Source: Actinomycetes bacterium
GTDB lineage: Bacteria; Actinomycetota; Acidimicrobiia; Acidimicrobiales; Acidimicrobilacustridaceae
Reading direction: 5' to 3'
DNA length: 64,000 nucleotides
Assembly (NCBI GenBank): GCA_029782145.1
Contig: JAKOVH010000016.1
Location: 744,001 to 808,000 of the forward strand
Shown: in pieces, positions 24,900-32,318 of the stretch
Numbering within the stretch: the first letter of the stretch is position 1
How the letters are laid out: every line of letters starts with the position of its first letter
The notes under the pieces: model-generated
What the model was told of the DNA's origin: nothing
Databases searched by the model: none
Seen by the model: the letters and a program-made list of their open reading frames with translations, nothing else
Translations under genes and position numbers: made by a program

Positions 24900-25592
24900 G
24901 TGCCCCCGACGCAGCGCAGGTTGGTCGTCGCCCTGGTCGTGACCGTCCTGTGCCTCCCGCTGCTGGCCCTCGACCTGTTGGGTGGGCACGGCGGCGGGAC
25001 GTCGCAGGCCGCCGACGTCCGCACCGACGTCCCGGCGCCGAGCATGGTGGTGGCGGTGAGCCCCTCGGAGGTCACCACCTCGAGCGAGAGCACGACGAGC
25101 AGCACCGAGGCGCCGGCGTCGACGGCATCGACGGCGTCGACGTCGACCGCCAAGGCGACCACGGCGACCACCAAGGCGCCACCCAAGCCCTCGACCACCA
25201 CCACGGCGCCGAAGAGGTCGTCGAGCGCCTCTGCTCCGTCGAGCTCGAGCGCCAAGGCCCCGGCTCCGGCCCCGGCAGCCGCCGCCCCGGCGCCGGCCGC
25301 TGCTCCTCCGACGACGTCGGGGTCGACGCCCAGCGCGTCGGAGGCGGCCTTCCTGTCGTGCGTGCGCTACAGGGAGTCGCGCGGCGACTACACGGTGGTC
25401 GACGCCACCGGCACCTACATGGGCGCCTACCAGATCTACCAGGGCGGGTGGGACAACGTGGCCCGCAGCATCGGCCGCAGCGACCTCGTGGGCGTCCGCC
25501 CCAACACGGCGTCACCCGCCGACCAGGACGCCGTCGCCCTGGCCATGCTGCGCCAGTACGGCAGGTCCCCTTGGGGCGGGGCCTGCGGCTGA
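24900..25592 (+). CDS. Resuscitation-promoting factor-like transglycosylase
   Basis: A 230-residue secreted protein. An N-terminal membrane/signal segment (RRLVVALVVTVLCLPLLALDLL) is followed by a Ser/Thr/Ala/Pro/Lys-rich linker of about 110 residues and a C-terminal Rpf domain: AAFLSCVRYRESRGDY with the catalytic Glu, GTYMGAYQIYQGGWDNVARSIGR, and a terminal YGRSPWGGACG. Rpf proteins cleave peptidoglycan and promote regrowth. It lies between tatD and rsmA, as rpfB does in M. tuberculosis, but lacks DUF348/G5 domains. GTG 24900 is the conservative start; a CTG at 24888 is better spaced from GGAAGGA. Confidence 0.87.
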   Translation: MPPTQRRLVVALVVTVLCLPLLALDLLGGHGGGTSQAADVRTDVPAPSMVVAVSPSEVTTSSESTTSSTEAPASTASTASTSTAKATTATTKAPPKPSTTTTAPKRSSSASAPSSSSAKAPAPAPAAAAPAPAAAPPTTSGSTPSASEAAFLSCVRYRESRGDYTVVDATGTYMGAYQIYQGGWDNVARSIGRSDLVGVRPNTASPADQDAVALAMLRQYGRSPWGGACG

Positions 25593-25608
25593 GCGCGGAC
25601 CTGCGGCG

Positions 25609-26448
25609 GTGACGCTCACCCGCCGCGACATCGCCGAACTGCTGGGCCGCCACGGGCTGACCCCCAGCCGCGCCCTCGGCCAGAACTTCGTCGCCGACCC
25701 CAACACCGTGCGCCGCATCGTGCGGCTGGCCGAGGTCGGCCCCGGCGATGCCGTGGTGGAGATCGGTCCGGGCGTGGGCTCGCTCACCACCGCGCTGGCC
25801 GAGGCGGGCGCCGAGGTCACCGCCGTCGAGCTCGACCGGCACCTCGTCGCCGTGCTGCAGGAGGTGGTGGTGCCGCTCGGGGTCAGGGTGGTGCACGGCG
25901 ACGCCCTCGAGGTCGACTGGGCCGAGCTGCTCGCCGGCCACGACCGCTGGGCGCTGGTCGCCAACCTGCCCTACAACGTGGCGACCACGATCGTGCTGGA
26001 CCTGCTCGACCACGTGCCGGCCATCGACCCCATGTTGGTGATGGTCCAGCGTGAGGTGGGCGAGCGCCTGGCCGCGGCGCCGGGCACGCCTGCCTACGGC
26101 ATCCCGTCGGTCAAGGTGGCGTTGTGGGCCACGGCGCAGGTCGTCGCTCGCGTGCCGCCCACCGTGTTCGTCCCCCAGCCCCGGGTCGAGTCGGTGCTCG
26201 TGCGCCTGCGTCGACGGCCCTCGCCGGCGGTCGACGTCGACCACGGGGCCCTCATGGCGCTCGTGCGCCAGGCGTTCGGGCAGCGCCGCAAGATGCTGCG
26301 GCGCTCGCTCGCCGGTCGGGTGAGCCCCGAGGCGTTCCTGGCCGCGGGGATCGCGCCCGAGGCCCGCCCCGAGCAGCTCGGGATCGCCGAGTGGGGCGCC
26401 CTGACCGCGGCCGTGCTGGGCGAGGGCGCCGAGGACGCCGGCGGCTGA
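25609..26448 (+). CDS. rsmA: 16S rRNA (adenine1518-N6/adenine1519-N6)-dimethyltransferase
   Basis: A 279-residue KsgA/RsmA family enzyme that dimethylates two adjacent adenines at the 3' end of 16S rRNA during 30S maturation. The SAM fold is clear: LGQNFVADPNTVRRIV, EIGPGVGSLTTAL, VTAVELDRHL, HGDALEVDW, the catalytic NLPYN, and the C-terminal AFGQRRKMLRRSLAG. GTG start 17 bases after the rpf stop. Also called ksgA. Confidence 0.95.
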   Translation: MTLTRRDIAELLGRHGLTPSRALGQNFVADPNTVRRIVRLAEVGPGDAVVEIGPGVGSLTTALAEAGAEVTAVELDRHLVAVLQEVVVPLGVRVVHGDALEVDWAELLAGHDRWALVANLPYNVATTIVLDLLDHVPAIDPMLVMVQREVGERLAAAPGTPAYGIPSVKVALWATAQVVARVPPTVFVPQPRVESVLVRLRRRPSPAVDVDHGALMALVRQAFGQRRKMLRRSLAGRVSPEAFLAAGIAPEARPEQLGIAEWGALTAAVLGEGAEDAGG

Positions 26449-26500
26449 CGGCGGGCGGCGGGCGGCGGGCGGCCCTGGTCCGGTGAGGCAAGATGCCACG

Positions 26501-27241
26501 ATGCCTGCCGCCGGCGTGCCCACCACCCTCGTGGCCCCCGCCAAGCTCACGCTGTCGCTGCGTGTCACCGGCGTGCGCCCCGACGGCTACCACCTGATCG
26601 ACGCCGAGATGGTCACCCTCGACCTCGCCGACACCCTCGAGGTGGGGCCTGGCGACGAGCTGGAGGTCGTCGACGCCACCACCGGCGCGGGCCTGGCGGT
26701 CGGGGACGGCGACGACAACCTGGTGCGCAAGGCGCTGGCCCTGGTCGGGCGCCGCGCCCGGGTGCGCCTCGAGAAGCGCATCCCGGCCGGTGCGGGCCTC
26801 GGTGGCGGATCGGCCGACGCCGCCGCCGTGCTGCGCTGGGCGGGGTTCGGCGACCTCGAGGCCGCGGCGCGCCTCGGTGCCGACGTCGCCTTCTGCCTGG
26901 TCGGGGGGCGGGCCCGCGTGTCGGGCATCGGCGAGGTGGTGGAGCCGCTGCCGTTCGTCGAGCGCACGCTCACCCTCTGGACGCCGCCGTTCGGGTGCTC
27001 GACGCCGGCGGTCTACCGGGCCTGGGACGACCTCGGTGGCCCCACGGGGGACGGGGGCAACGACCTGGAGGCGGCGGCGCTCGCGGTGGAGCCGCGGCTG
27101 GCCGAGTGGCGGGACCGCCTCGGCGAGGTGAGCGGCCACCGGCCGCGCCTGGCCGGATCGGGCTCCACCTGGTTCGTCGAGGGTGCCTTTCCCGGCGACG
27201 GCCGGGTGGTCGTGCGCACGGTGCCCGCCGCCTGGCCGTGA
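26501..27241 (+). CDS. ispE: 4-diphosphocytidyl-2-C-methyl-D-erythritol kinase
   Basis: A 246-residue GHMP kinase of the MEP isoprenoid pathway, phosphorylating CDP-methylerythritol. It shows APAKLTLSLRVTGVRPDGYHLIDAEM and the ATP loop PAGAGLGGGSADAAAVLRW. The third motif survives as LAGSGSTWFVEG. At 246 residues it is shorter than the usual 280-310. ATG 26501 is preferred; GTG 26483 adds six residues. CAAGAT sits 6 bases before the ATG and may be a leaderless -10. Confidence 0.92.
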   Translation: MPAAGVPTTLVAPAKLTLSLRVTGVRPDGYHLIDAEMVTLDLADTLEVGPGDELEVVDATTGAGLAVGDGDDNLVRKALALVGRRARVRLEKRIPAGAGLGGGSADAAAVLRWAGFGDLEAAARLGADVAFCLVGGRARVSGIGEVVEPLPFVERTLTLWTPPFGCSTPAVYRAWDDLGGPTGDGGNDLEAAALAVEPRLAEWRDRLGEVSGHRPRLAGSGSTWFVEGAFPGDGRVVVRTVPAAWP

Positions 27242-27255
27242 CGGCCCCGGACGCG

Positions 27256-27284
27256 CACCCACCCGGCCTCGGGCCGGGTGGGTG
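27256..27284 (+). terminator. Strong hairpin after ispE
   Basis: A perfect 13-bp stem (CACCCACCCGGCC / GGCCGGGTGGGTG) closes on a TCG loop 15 bases past the ispE stop. No T-run follows. Confidence 0.75.
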
Positions 27285-27289
27285 ACGTT

Positions 27290-27316
27290 CGACCTGTGCG
27301 ACCTGTGCGACCTGAG
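27290..27316. repeat. Three tandem 9-base units
   Basis: CGACCTGTG, CGACCTGTG and CGACCTGAG follow each other directly behind the ispE terminator. Purpose unknown; replication slippage is likely. Confidence 0.6.
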
Positions 27317-27401
27317 CGAGCAGCGAGCGGTGGGAGCGACGCGTGCTGTGCCAGCTGGTGGGCGGCCGGCGCCGGCGGCGTCGACCGGCCGACGAGGCGG
27401 T

Positions 27402-27503
27402 CTACTTGCCGGCAGCTCGACGCTGGAAGCGGGTGCGCTTCAGCATCTTCTTGTGCTTCTTCTTCCGCATGCGCTTGCGGCGCTTCTTGATGAGAGATCC
27501 CAT
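27402..27503 (-). CDS. Small ribosomal subunit protein bS22 (AURKAIP1/COX24-like)
   Basis: A 33-residue, extremely basic peptide that begins MGSLIKKRRKRMRKKKHKK and ends RRAAGK. It matches the tiny actinobacterial 30S protein bS22 of the AURKAIP1/COX24 domain family, which sits in the 30S subunit near 16S rRNA. It is encoded antisense to the flow of the core block, between ispE and tRNA-Gln, and ATG to stop is complete. The short length makes it easy to miss. Confidence 0.88.
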   Translation of the reverse strand: MGSLIKKRRKRMRKKKHKKMLKRTRFQRRAAGK

Positions 27504-27604
27504 GGCGCCGGGCACCTTAGCGGCACCGCTTCAGGGCGTTCCAGACGGCGAGCGCGGCGCCGCCCGGAGGCTCCGCCCCCGCAGGTGGTGGCGCACCGGA
27601 GCAG

Positions 27605-27676
27605 CTCGGGGGCAGGGACTCGAACCCCGAAGACCAGGACCAAAACCTGGCGTGTTGCCAATTACACCACCCCCGA
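27605..27676 (-). tRNA. tRNA-Gln (anticodon TTG)
   Basis: A 72-base cloverleaf on the minus strand. The acceptor stem is TCGGGGG/CCCCCGA, the anticodon stem is CCAGG/CCTGG with loop TTTTGGT (anticodon TTG at 27643-27641), and the T loop is TTCGAGT. The 5' base is U, as usual for tRNA-Gln. CCA is not encoded. Confidence 0.93.
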
Positions 27677-27707
27677 TGGGCGGGCCCGACCGTACTAGAA
27701 AGGACCC

Positions 27708-28805
27708 ATGACCCAGAGGCCCCTCTCCGCCATCGTGCTCGCCGCCGGCGAGGGCACGCGCATGCGGTCCAGCCGGCCCAAGCCGCTCCACCTGCTCTGC
27801 GGCCGGGCCATGGTCCTGTACGTGCTCGACGCCCTCGCCCAGCTCGAGGTCCGCCGCGCCGTGGTGGTCGTCGGCCACGGCGCGGAGCGGGTCACCAAGA
27901 AGCTCCTCGATGCCGCGCCCGAGCTGCCGCTCGAGTTCGTCGAGCAGCCGGTCCAGCGCGGCACCGGCGACGCCGTGGGCGTGGCTCTCACCGCCTTCGG
28001 CCCCGACGAGCTCGACGACACCGAGGCCGACGTGCTGGTCCTGCCCGGCGACACGCCCCTGCTGCGGGCGTCCACGGTCGCCGCTCTGGTCGAGGCGCAC
28101 CACGCCACCGACGCGGCCTGCACCCTGCTCACCGCCCGCATGGACGACCCGACGGGCTACGGCCGGGTCGTGCGCGGGCGCGACGAACGGGTCGTGCGCG
28201 TCGTCGAGCAGGGCGACGCCACCGACGAGGAGCGGGCGATCGACGAGGTGAACACCTCGATCTACTGCTTCCGGGCCAGCGTGCTCGGCCCCGCGCTGCG
28301 CCGCATCAGCCCCGAGAACAGCCAGGGCGAGTACTACCTCACCGACGTGGTCGAGGTGCTGGCCGGGGCCGGCTACCGCGTCTCGGCCGTGGTGGCCGAC
28401 GACGCCACCGACACCCAGGGCGTGAACGACCGACTCCAGCTCGCCGCCGCCGAGGCGGAGCTGCGCCGGCGCACCAACGAGGCGTGGATGAGCAAGGGCG
28501 TCACCATGGTCGACCCCGACCGCACCTACGTCGACGCCACTGTCACCCTGGCCCCCGACGTCACCCTCTTTCCCGACACCATCCTGCAGGGCCGCTGCGT
28601 GGTCGGCGCCGGCGCCGAGCTCGGGCCCAACACGCGGCTGGTCGACTGCATCGTCGGGGCCGGCGCCGTGGTGGAGAACACCGTGGGCCACGTCGCCGAG
28701 GTCGGCGAGGGCGCCCACCTCGGCCCCTACGCCGTGCTCGAGCCCGGCAGCAGCGTCGCTGCGGGAGCCCGGCCCGGGCCGTTCTACACTGCGGTCTCCA
28801 CCTGA
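27708..28805 (+). CDS. glmU: UDP-GlcNAc pyrophosphorylase GlmU, C-terminally short
   Basis: 365 residues. The uridylyltransferase domain is complete: LAAGEGTRMRSSRPKPLH, EQPVQRGTGDAV, LVLPGDTPLL, GYGRVV, VNTSIYCF, NSQGEYYLTDVVEVL. The left-handed beta-helix begins (MSKGVTMVDPDRTYVDATVTL, FPDTILQG) but stops after about five coils at ARPGPFYTAVST. Typical GlmU is 450-490 residues; the acetyl-CoA-binding and catalytic His/Asn segments of the glucosamine-1-phosphate acetyltransferase half are missing. Downstream frames do not continue it. It should still make UDP-GlcNAc from GlcNAc-1-P. A small hairpin at 28,807-28,829 separates it from prs. Confidence 0.9.
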   Translation: MTQRPLSAIVLAAGEGTRMRSSRPKPLHLLCGRAMVLYVLDALAQLEVRRAVVVVGHGAERVTKKLLDAAPELPLEFVEQPVQRGTGDAVGVALTAFGPDELDDTEADVLVLPGDTPLLRASTVAALVEAHHATDAACTLLTARMDDPTGYGRVVRGRDERVVRVVEQGDATDEERAIDEVNTSIYCFRASVLGPALRRISPENSQGEYYLTDVVEVLAGAGYRVSAVVADDATDTQGVNDRLQLAAAEAELRRRTNEAWMSKGVTMVDPDRTYVDATVTLAPDVTLFPDTILQGRCVVGAGAELGPNTRLVDCIVGAGAVVENTVGHVAEVGEGAHLGPYAVLEPGSSVAAGARPGPFYTAVST

Positions 28806-28849
28806 GCCGTCCCGAGGCCGCCGGGACGGTGGCCGCGCAGAGGGACAGC

Positions 28850-29830
28850 ATGGAACTCGTCACCAAGAAGCGCCTGCACCTGGTCTCCGGTCGGGCGAAC
28901 CTGCCCCTCGCCGAAGAGATCGCCGATCGTCTGGGCGTGAGCCTCGGCGACGCCCACCTGGCGGAGTTCGCCAACGGCGAGCTGCACTGCCGCTTCGGCG
29001 AGTCGGTCCGCGGCACCGACGTGTTCATCATCCAGACCCACACCAGCACCGATGCCATGTCGGTCAACGACGCCATCATGGAGCAGCTGATCATGGTCGA
29101 CGCCGCCAAGCGGGCGTCGGCCAAGCGGATCACCGCGGTGGCCCCCTTCTACGGCTACGCCCGCCAGGACAGGAAGTCCGAGGGCCGCGAGCCGATCACC
29201 GCCAAGCTGGTCGCCAACATGTTCAAGGCGGCGGGCGCCAAGCGGCTGATCTCGGTCGACCTGCACTCGGGCCAGATCCAGGGGTTCTTCGACGGGCCGG
29301 TCGACCACCTCACCGCCATGCCGGTGCTGGTCGACTACATGGCCGGACTGGGCGACGACCTGGTGGTCGTGTCACCCGACGCCGGCCGGGTGAAGGTGGC
29401 CGAGCGCTACGCCAACCAGCTCCACGCCGACCTGGCCATCGTGCACAAGCGCCGGGTGAAGGGCGTGAAGAACGCGGTGGAGGCCCGCGACGTGGTGGGC
29501 GAGGTCGACGGGCGCGCCTGCGTGCTGATCGACGACATGATCGACACCGGCGGCACCATCGTCGCCGCCGCCGAGCAGCTCAAGGCTCGCGGCGCGGCGG
29601 AGATCTACGCCGCCTGCACCCACGGCGTGTTCTCCGGGCCGGCCATCGACCGGCTGAAGAACTCGGTGATCTCCAAGGTCGTCACCACCAACACCTTGCC
29701 GCTGCCGCCCGAGAAGCAGCTCGACAAGATCGAGGTGCTGTCGGTGGCGGGCATCATCGCCGACGCCATCGACGCCGTGTTCGAGGACACCTCGGTCAGC
29801 GAGATCTTCGACGGCAAGAACCAGAGCTGA
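28850..29830 (+). CDS. prs: Ribose-phosphate pyrophosphokinase
   Basis: A 326-residue PRPP synthetase, which transfers pyrophosphate from ATP to ribose-5-phosphate for nucleotide, His and Trp synthesis. Conserved parts: FANGELHCRFGESVRG, YGYARQDRKSEGREPITAKLVANM, VDLHSGQIQGFF, the flexible-loop KRRV, and the PRPP loop VLIDDMIDTGGTI near residue 227. ATG chosen with AGAGGGA 6 bases upstream. TACACT at 28,793, at the end of glmU, is a candidate -10. A strong terminator follows. Confidence 0.96.
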   Translation: MELVTKKRLHLVSGRANLPLAEEIADRLGVSLGDAHLAEFANGELHCRFGESVRGTDVFIIQTHTSTDAMSVNDAIMEQLIMVDAAKRASAKRITAVAPFYGYARQDRKSEGREPITAKLVANMFKAAGAKRLISVDLHSGQIQGFFDGPVDHLTAMPVLVDYMAGLGDDLVVVSPDAGRVKVAERYANQLHADLAIVHKRRVKGVKNAVEARDVVGEVDGRACVLIDDMIDTGGTIVAAAEQLKARGAAEIYAACTHGVFSGPAIDRLKNSVISKVVTTNTLPLPPEKQLDKIEVLSVAGIIADAIDAVFEDTSVSEIFDGKNQS

Positions 29831-29841
29831 CCCCGGGCGCG

Positions 29842-29891
29842 ACGCTCCCGAGGCGGCTCGACCGACCCGGTCTCGGGCGCCTCGGGAGCGT
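29842..29891 (+). terminator. Hairpin after prs
   Basis: A 14-bp perfect stem (29842-29855 with 29878-29891, ACGCTCCCGAGGCG and its complement) lies 12 bases past the prs stop, followed by GGGGGG rather than T residues. Confidence 0.75.
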
Positions 29892-29995
29892 GGGGGGACT
29901 CGGCGGGATCGCCCCGGTGGACGGCGTCAGTGCCCCTGCTGCATCGACCAGCGGCCCACGGCGATCGTGCCGCCGAGGTCCCGCCGGGGCGGCGG

Positions 29996-30025
29996 TTCGC
30001 CATCGGCCCCGGCGCCCGGTAGGAT
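29996..30025 (+). promoter_or_regulatory. Candidate rplY-pth promoter
   Basis: TTCGCC (29996-30001) and TAGGAT (30020-30025) have an 18-base spacer. They lie in the 200 bases between the prs terminator and rplY, leaving a leader of about 60 bases with AGGAG before the ATG. Confidence 0.5.
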
Positions 30026-30092
30026 CGTCAGCCGTTTGCACGACCGTCCCCCGCTGGCGCGCACTGCGCTCGGCGTCTGCAGGAGCACCCAC

Positions 30093-30755
30093 ATGGACCT
30101 GACCCTCACCGCCGAAACCGGCCGCCACGCCGGCTCCCGCTCGTCGTCGCGCCTGCGGGCCGAGGGCAAGGTCCCCGGGGTGGTCTACGGCCTCGGCCGC
30201 GACTCCGTCGCGGTGACGGTGCCCTGGTCGGACCTGCGCCGGGCCCTCACCACCGAGGCGGGCATGAACGCCCTGATCGACCTCGACGTCGACGGCCAGC
30301 GCGACCTCGCCATCGTCAAGGACCTCCAGCGCCACCCGGTCAAGCGCACGGTGCTGCACGTCGACTTCCTGCGCGTCGACCCCGACGCCCCGGTCGCCGT
30401 CGACGTGCCGATCGTGCTCACCGGCGAGGCGAGCAAGGTCGAGGGCCGCAGGGGCATCGTCGACCAGCCGCTCAAGACCCTGGCCGTGAAGGCCAAGCCG
30501 GCCGACATCCCGACCCAGCTCGAGGCGGCCGTCGACGACCTCGACATCGGCACCTCCATCACCGTCGCCGACATCGCCCTCCCCGCCGGCGTCACCACCG
30601 ACGTCGACCCGGAGACCCAGGTCGTGCTCGGCGTGTCCACCCGCTTCACCGTCCAGCTCGACCACGGCGTCGCCGACGCCGACCTCGAGGTCGAGGGCGC
30701 CGGTGGCGGTGAGGCCGCCGAGGCCGAGACGGCCAGCGAGGCCGACGCCGAGTAG
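30093..30755 (+). CDS. rplY: 50S ribosomal protein L25/CTC family
   Basis: A 220-residue bL25 of the long CTC type, binding 5S rRNA in the central protuberance. The N-terminal L25 domain (GSRSSSRLRAEGKVPGVVYGLG, HPVKRTVLHVDFLRVD) is followed by the TL5 C-terminal domain (VDQPLKTLAVKAKPADIPTQLEAAVDDLDIG) and an acidic Ala/Glu tail. ATG with AGGAG 8 bases upstream. Next to pth, as in mycobacteria. Confidence 0.94.
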   Translation: MDLTLTAETGRHAGSRSSSRLRAEGKVPGVVYGLGRDSVAVTVPWSDLRRALTTEAGMNALIDLDVDGQRDLAIVKDLQRHPVKRTVLHVDFLRVDPDAPVAVDVPIVLTGEASKVEGRRGIVDQPLKTLAVKAKPADIPTQLEAAVDDLDIGTSITVADIALPAGVTTDVDPETQVVLGVSTRFTVQLDHGVADADLEVEGAGGGEAAEAETASEADAE

Positions 30756-30760
30756 CCCTG

Positions 30761-31381
30761 GTGGCCTTCGGCTCTCGGGGCGGCCGACCCCGCCGGGGCA
30801 CCCCCGCCGACTGGCTCGTCGTCGGGCTCGGCAACCCCGGCAAGGAGTACGCCGGGAGCCGCCACAACGTCGGGTTCGAGGTCGTCGAGGTGCTGGCGCG
30901 CCGCCACGGCGCACGGTTGAAGGCGGGCAAGGAGCGGGCCCTGGTCGACGAGGTCCGCGTCGACGGCCAGCGGGTGGCGCTGGCCGAGCCCACGACCTAC
31001 ATGAACCTGTCGGGCGAGTCGGTGGCGCCGCTCGTGCGCCGCTTCGGCATCGACGACCCCGCCCGCCTGGTGATCGTCCAGGACGAGCTCGACCTGCCCA
31101 CCGGCCGCGTGCGGGTGAAGGTCGGCGGCGGCCTGGCGGGCCACAACGGCCTGCGCTCGATCAAGGCCCACCTGCACACCGATGCCTTCGTGCGGGTGCG
31201 CATCGGCGTGGGCAAGCCGCCGAGCAAGGAGCACGGCGCCGACCACGTGCTGCGCAAGGTCGGCAAGGCCGACCGTGAGCTGCTGGCCGTGGCCGTGGAG
31301 GTGGCGGCCGACGCCGTCGAGCTCATCGTCGCCGAGGGGGCCGAGTCCGCCATGACGACGGTCAACGCCCGCACCACCTGA
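30761..31381 (+). CDS. pth: Peptidyl-tRNA hydrolase
   Basis: 206 residues. It releases peptides from stalled peptidyl-tRNA. The active-site Asn and His are visible in GLGNPGKEYAGSRHNVGFEVV, with PTTYMNLSGESV, DELDLPTGRVRVKVGGGLAGHNGLRSI and FVRVRIGVGKP. GTG start 5 bases after the rplY stop. About 15 extra basic residues precede the conserved start, so an internal start is conceivable. Confidence 0.94.
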   Translation: MAFGSRGGRPRRGTPADWLVVGLGNPGKEYAGSRHNVGFEVVEVLARRHGARLKAGKERALVDEVRVDGQRVALAEPTTYMNLSGESVAPLVRRFGIDDPARLVIVQDELDLPTGRVRVKVGGGLAGHNGLRSIKAHLHTDAFVRVRIGVGKPPSKEHGADHVLRKVGKADRELLAVAVEVAADAVELIVAEGAESAMTTVNARTT

Positions 31382-31388
31382 CGCCCGA

Positions 31389-31426
31389 GCGCCCGTTCGG
31401 CGCGAGAGGTCGGGTGTGGGCGACCT
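31389..31426. terminator. Paired hairpins between convergent genes
   Basis: Two small stems (GCGCC/GGCGC at 31389-31403; AGGTCG/CGACCT at 31407-31426) fill the 45 bases between pth and the opposing VOC gene. Confidence 0.5.
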
Positions 31427-31834
31427 TCAGTCGGCCTTGCAGCAGACCTCGAGCTCGGTGCCGTCGACGTCGCGGAAGAACAGCGACCACTCGTCGCCCA
31501 GGCGCTGGATCTCGCCGATGTCGGCGCCCGCCGCCTCCAGGCGACCCTTGACCTGCTCCAGGGCGTCGAGGGAGTCGACGGCGATCCCGAAGTGGTCGAT
31601 GGCGCCCCGTCCGCCGAGGCGGCGCCGCTCGCCGATGATCGACGCCTCCGGCACCTCGAACACGTTGAGCGCCGAACCGCCGCCCATGTCGATGATGAAC
31701 ATCCTCGGGTGGTCGTCGCGCTTGGCGATCTCGTGGACGACCACCGCGCCGAACACGTCGCCGTAGAAGGCGGCGAATCGGTCGAGGTCCGGGGTCAGGG
31801 TGGCCACGTGGTTGAAGCCGCTGGTGAGGGGCAC
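31427..31834 (-). CDS. VOC family (glyoxalase/dioxygenase-fold) protein
   Basis: 135 residues with two beta-alpha-beta-beta-beta units of the vicinal-oxygen-chelate fold. Likely metal ligands are His in FNHVATLTPDLDRFAAFYGDVFG, His in AIDHFGIAV, and Glu in DGTELEV. It could be a lyase, dioxygenase or resistance-type protein; the substrate cannot be assigned. It stands alone, convergent with pth. Confidence 0.83.
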   Translation of the reverse strand: MPLTSGFNHVATLTPDLDRFAAFYGDVFGAVVVHEIAKRDDHPRMFIIDMGGGSALNVFEVPEASIIGERRRLGGRGAIDHFGIAVDSLDALEQVKGRLEAAGADIGEIQRLGDEWSLFFRDVDGTELEVCCKAD

Positions 31835-31931
31835 GACGTCCTCCGGTGGGCAGGGCCGGGCCGACCCGGCGGTGGTCCGCCCACCGTACGACCTCGAGCC
31901 GAGTCGCGGTCGAGGGGTTGCCGGAGCCGCC

Positions 31932-32318
31932 TCAGTAGGGCAGCGCCACCTCGTGGGGTAGCAGCTGGTACGCGGGGTTCAGCAGCGCCAGCTGGTTGCG
32001 GCTCTCGGCCACCGTGCCCTCGACGACCAGCCGCGACCCCAGGCGGATGCCGCCGATCTGGCGCCGACCCAGGAACACCACGGTGAGGCCGCCGCTGCCG
32101 TCGACGAGGGTGAGCTCGAGGCTCTGCACCTTCTCCGACCACGGCTGCACCCGCAGCGCCTTCACCCGGCCCGCCACCTTCACCCGCTGCCGCCACTGGA
32201 CCTCACCGATGGGGACGACCCCTTCGAGGGCCGTGCGCCCCAGCTCCTCGAAGGCGGCCGCGGTCTCCGCCGCCAGCCGGGCCTCGGCGGCCCGGGCCGA
32301 CCGGGAGAACAGCGCCAT
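31932..32318 (-). CDS. OB-fold protein (Rv2694c-like)
   Basis: 128 residues. After a helical N-terminus (RSARAAEARLAAETAAAFEELGR) comes a single OB-fold: VKVAGRVKALRVQPWSEKVQSLELTLVDGSGGLTVVFLGRRQIGGIRLGSRLVVEGTV. The RecG-like wedge type suggests nucleic-acid binding, but no function is established that I can name. Its ATG overlaps the stop of the transporter gene by one base. The pairing recalls the mycobacterial Rv2690c-Rv2694c neighbourhood. Confidence 0.78.
   Translation of the reverse strand: MALFSRSARAAEARLAAETAAAFEELGRTALEGVVPIGEVQWRQRVKVAGRVKALRVQPWSEKVQSLELTLVDGSGGLTVVFLGRRQIGGIRLGSRLVVEGTVAESRNQLALLNPAYQLLPHEVALPY

Noticed and set aside
28790..28850. Frameshift truncating glmU
   Set aside because: No frame downstream of the stop continues the hexapeptide repeats; prs begins 45 bases later.
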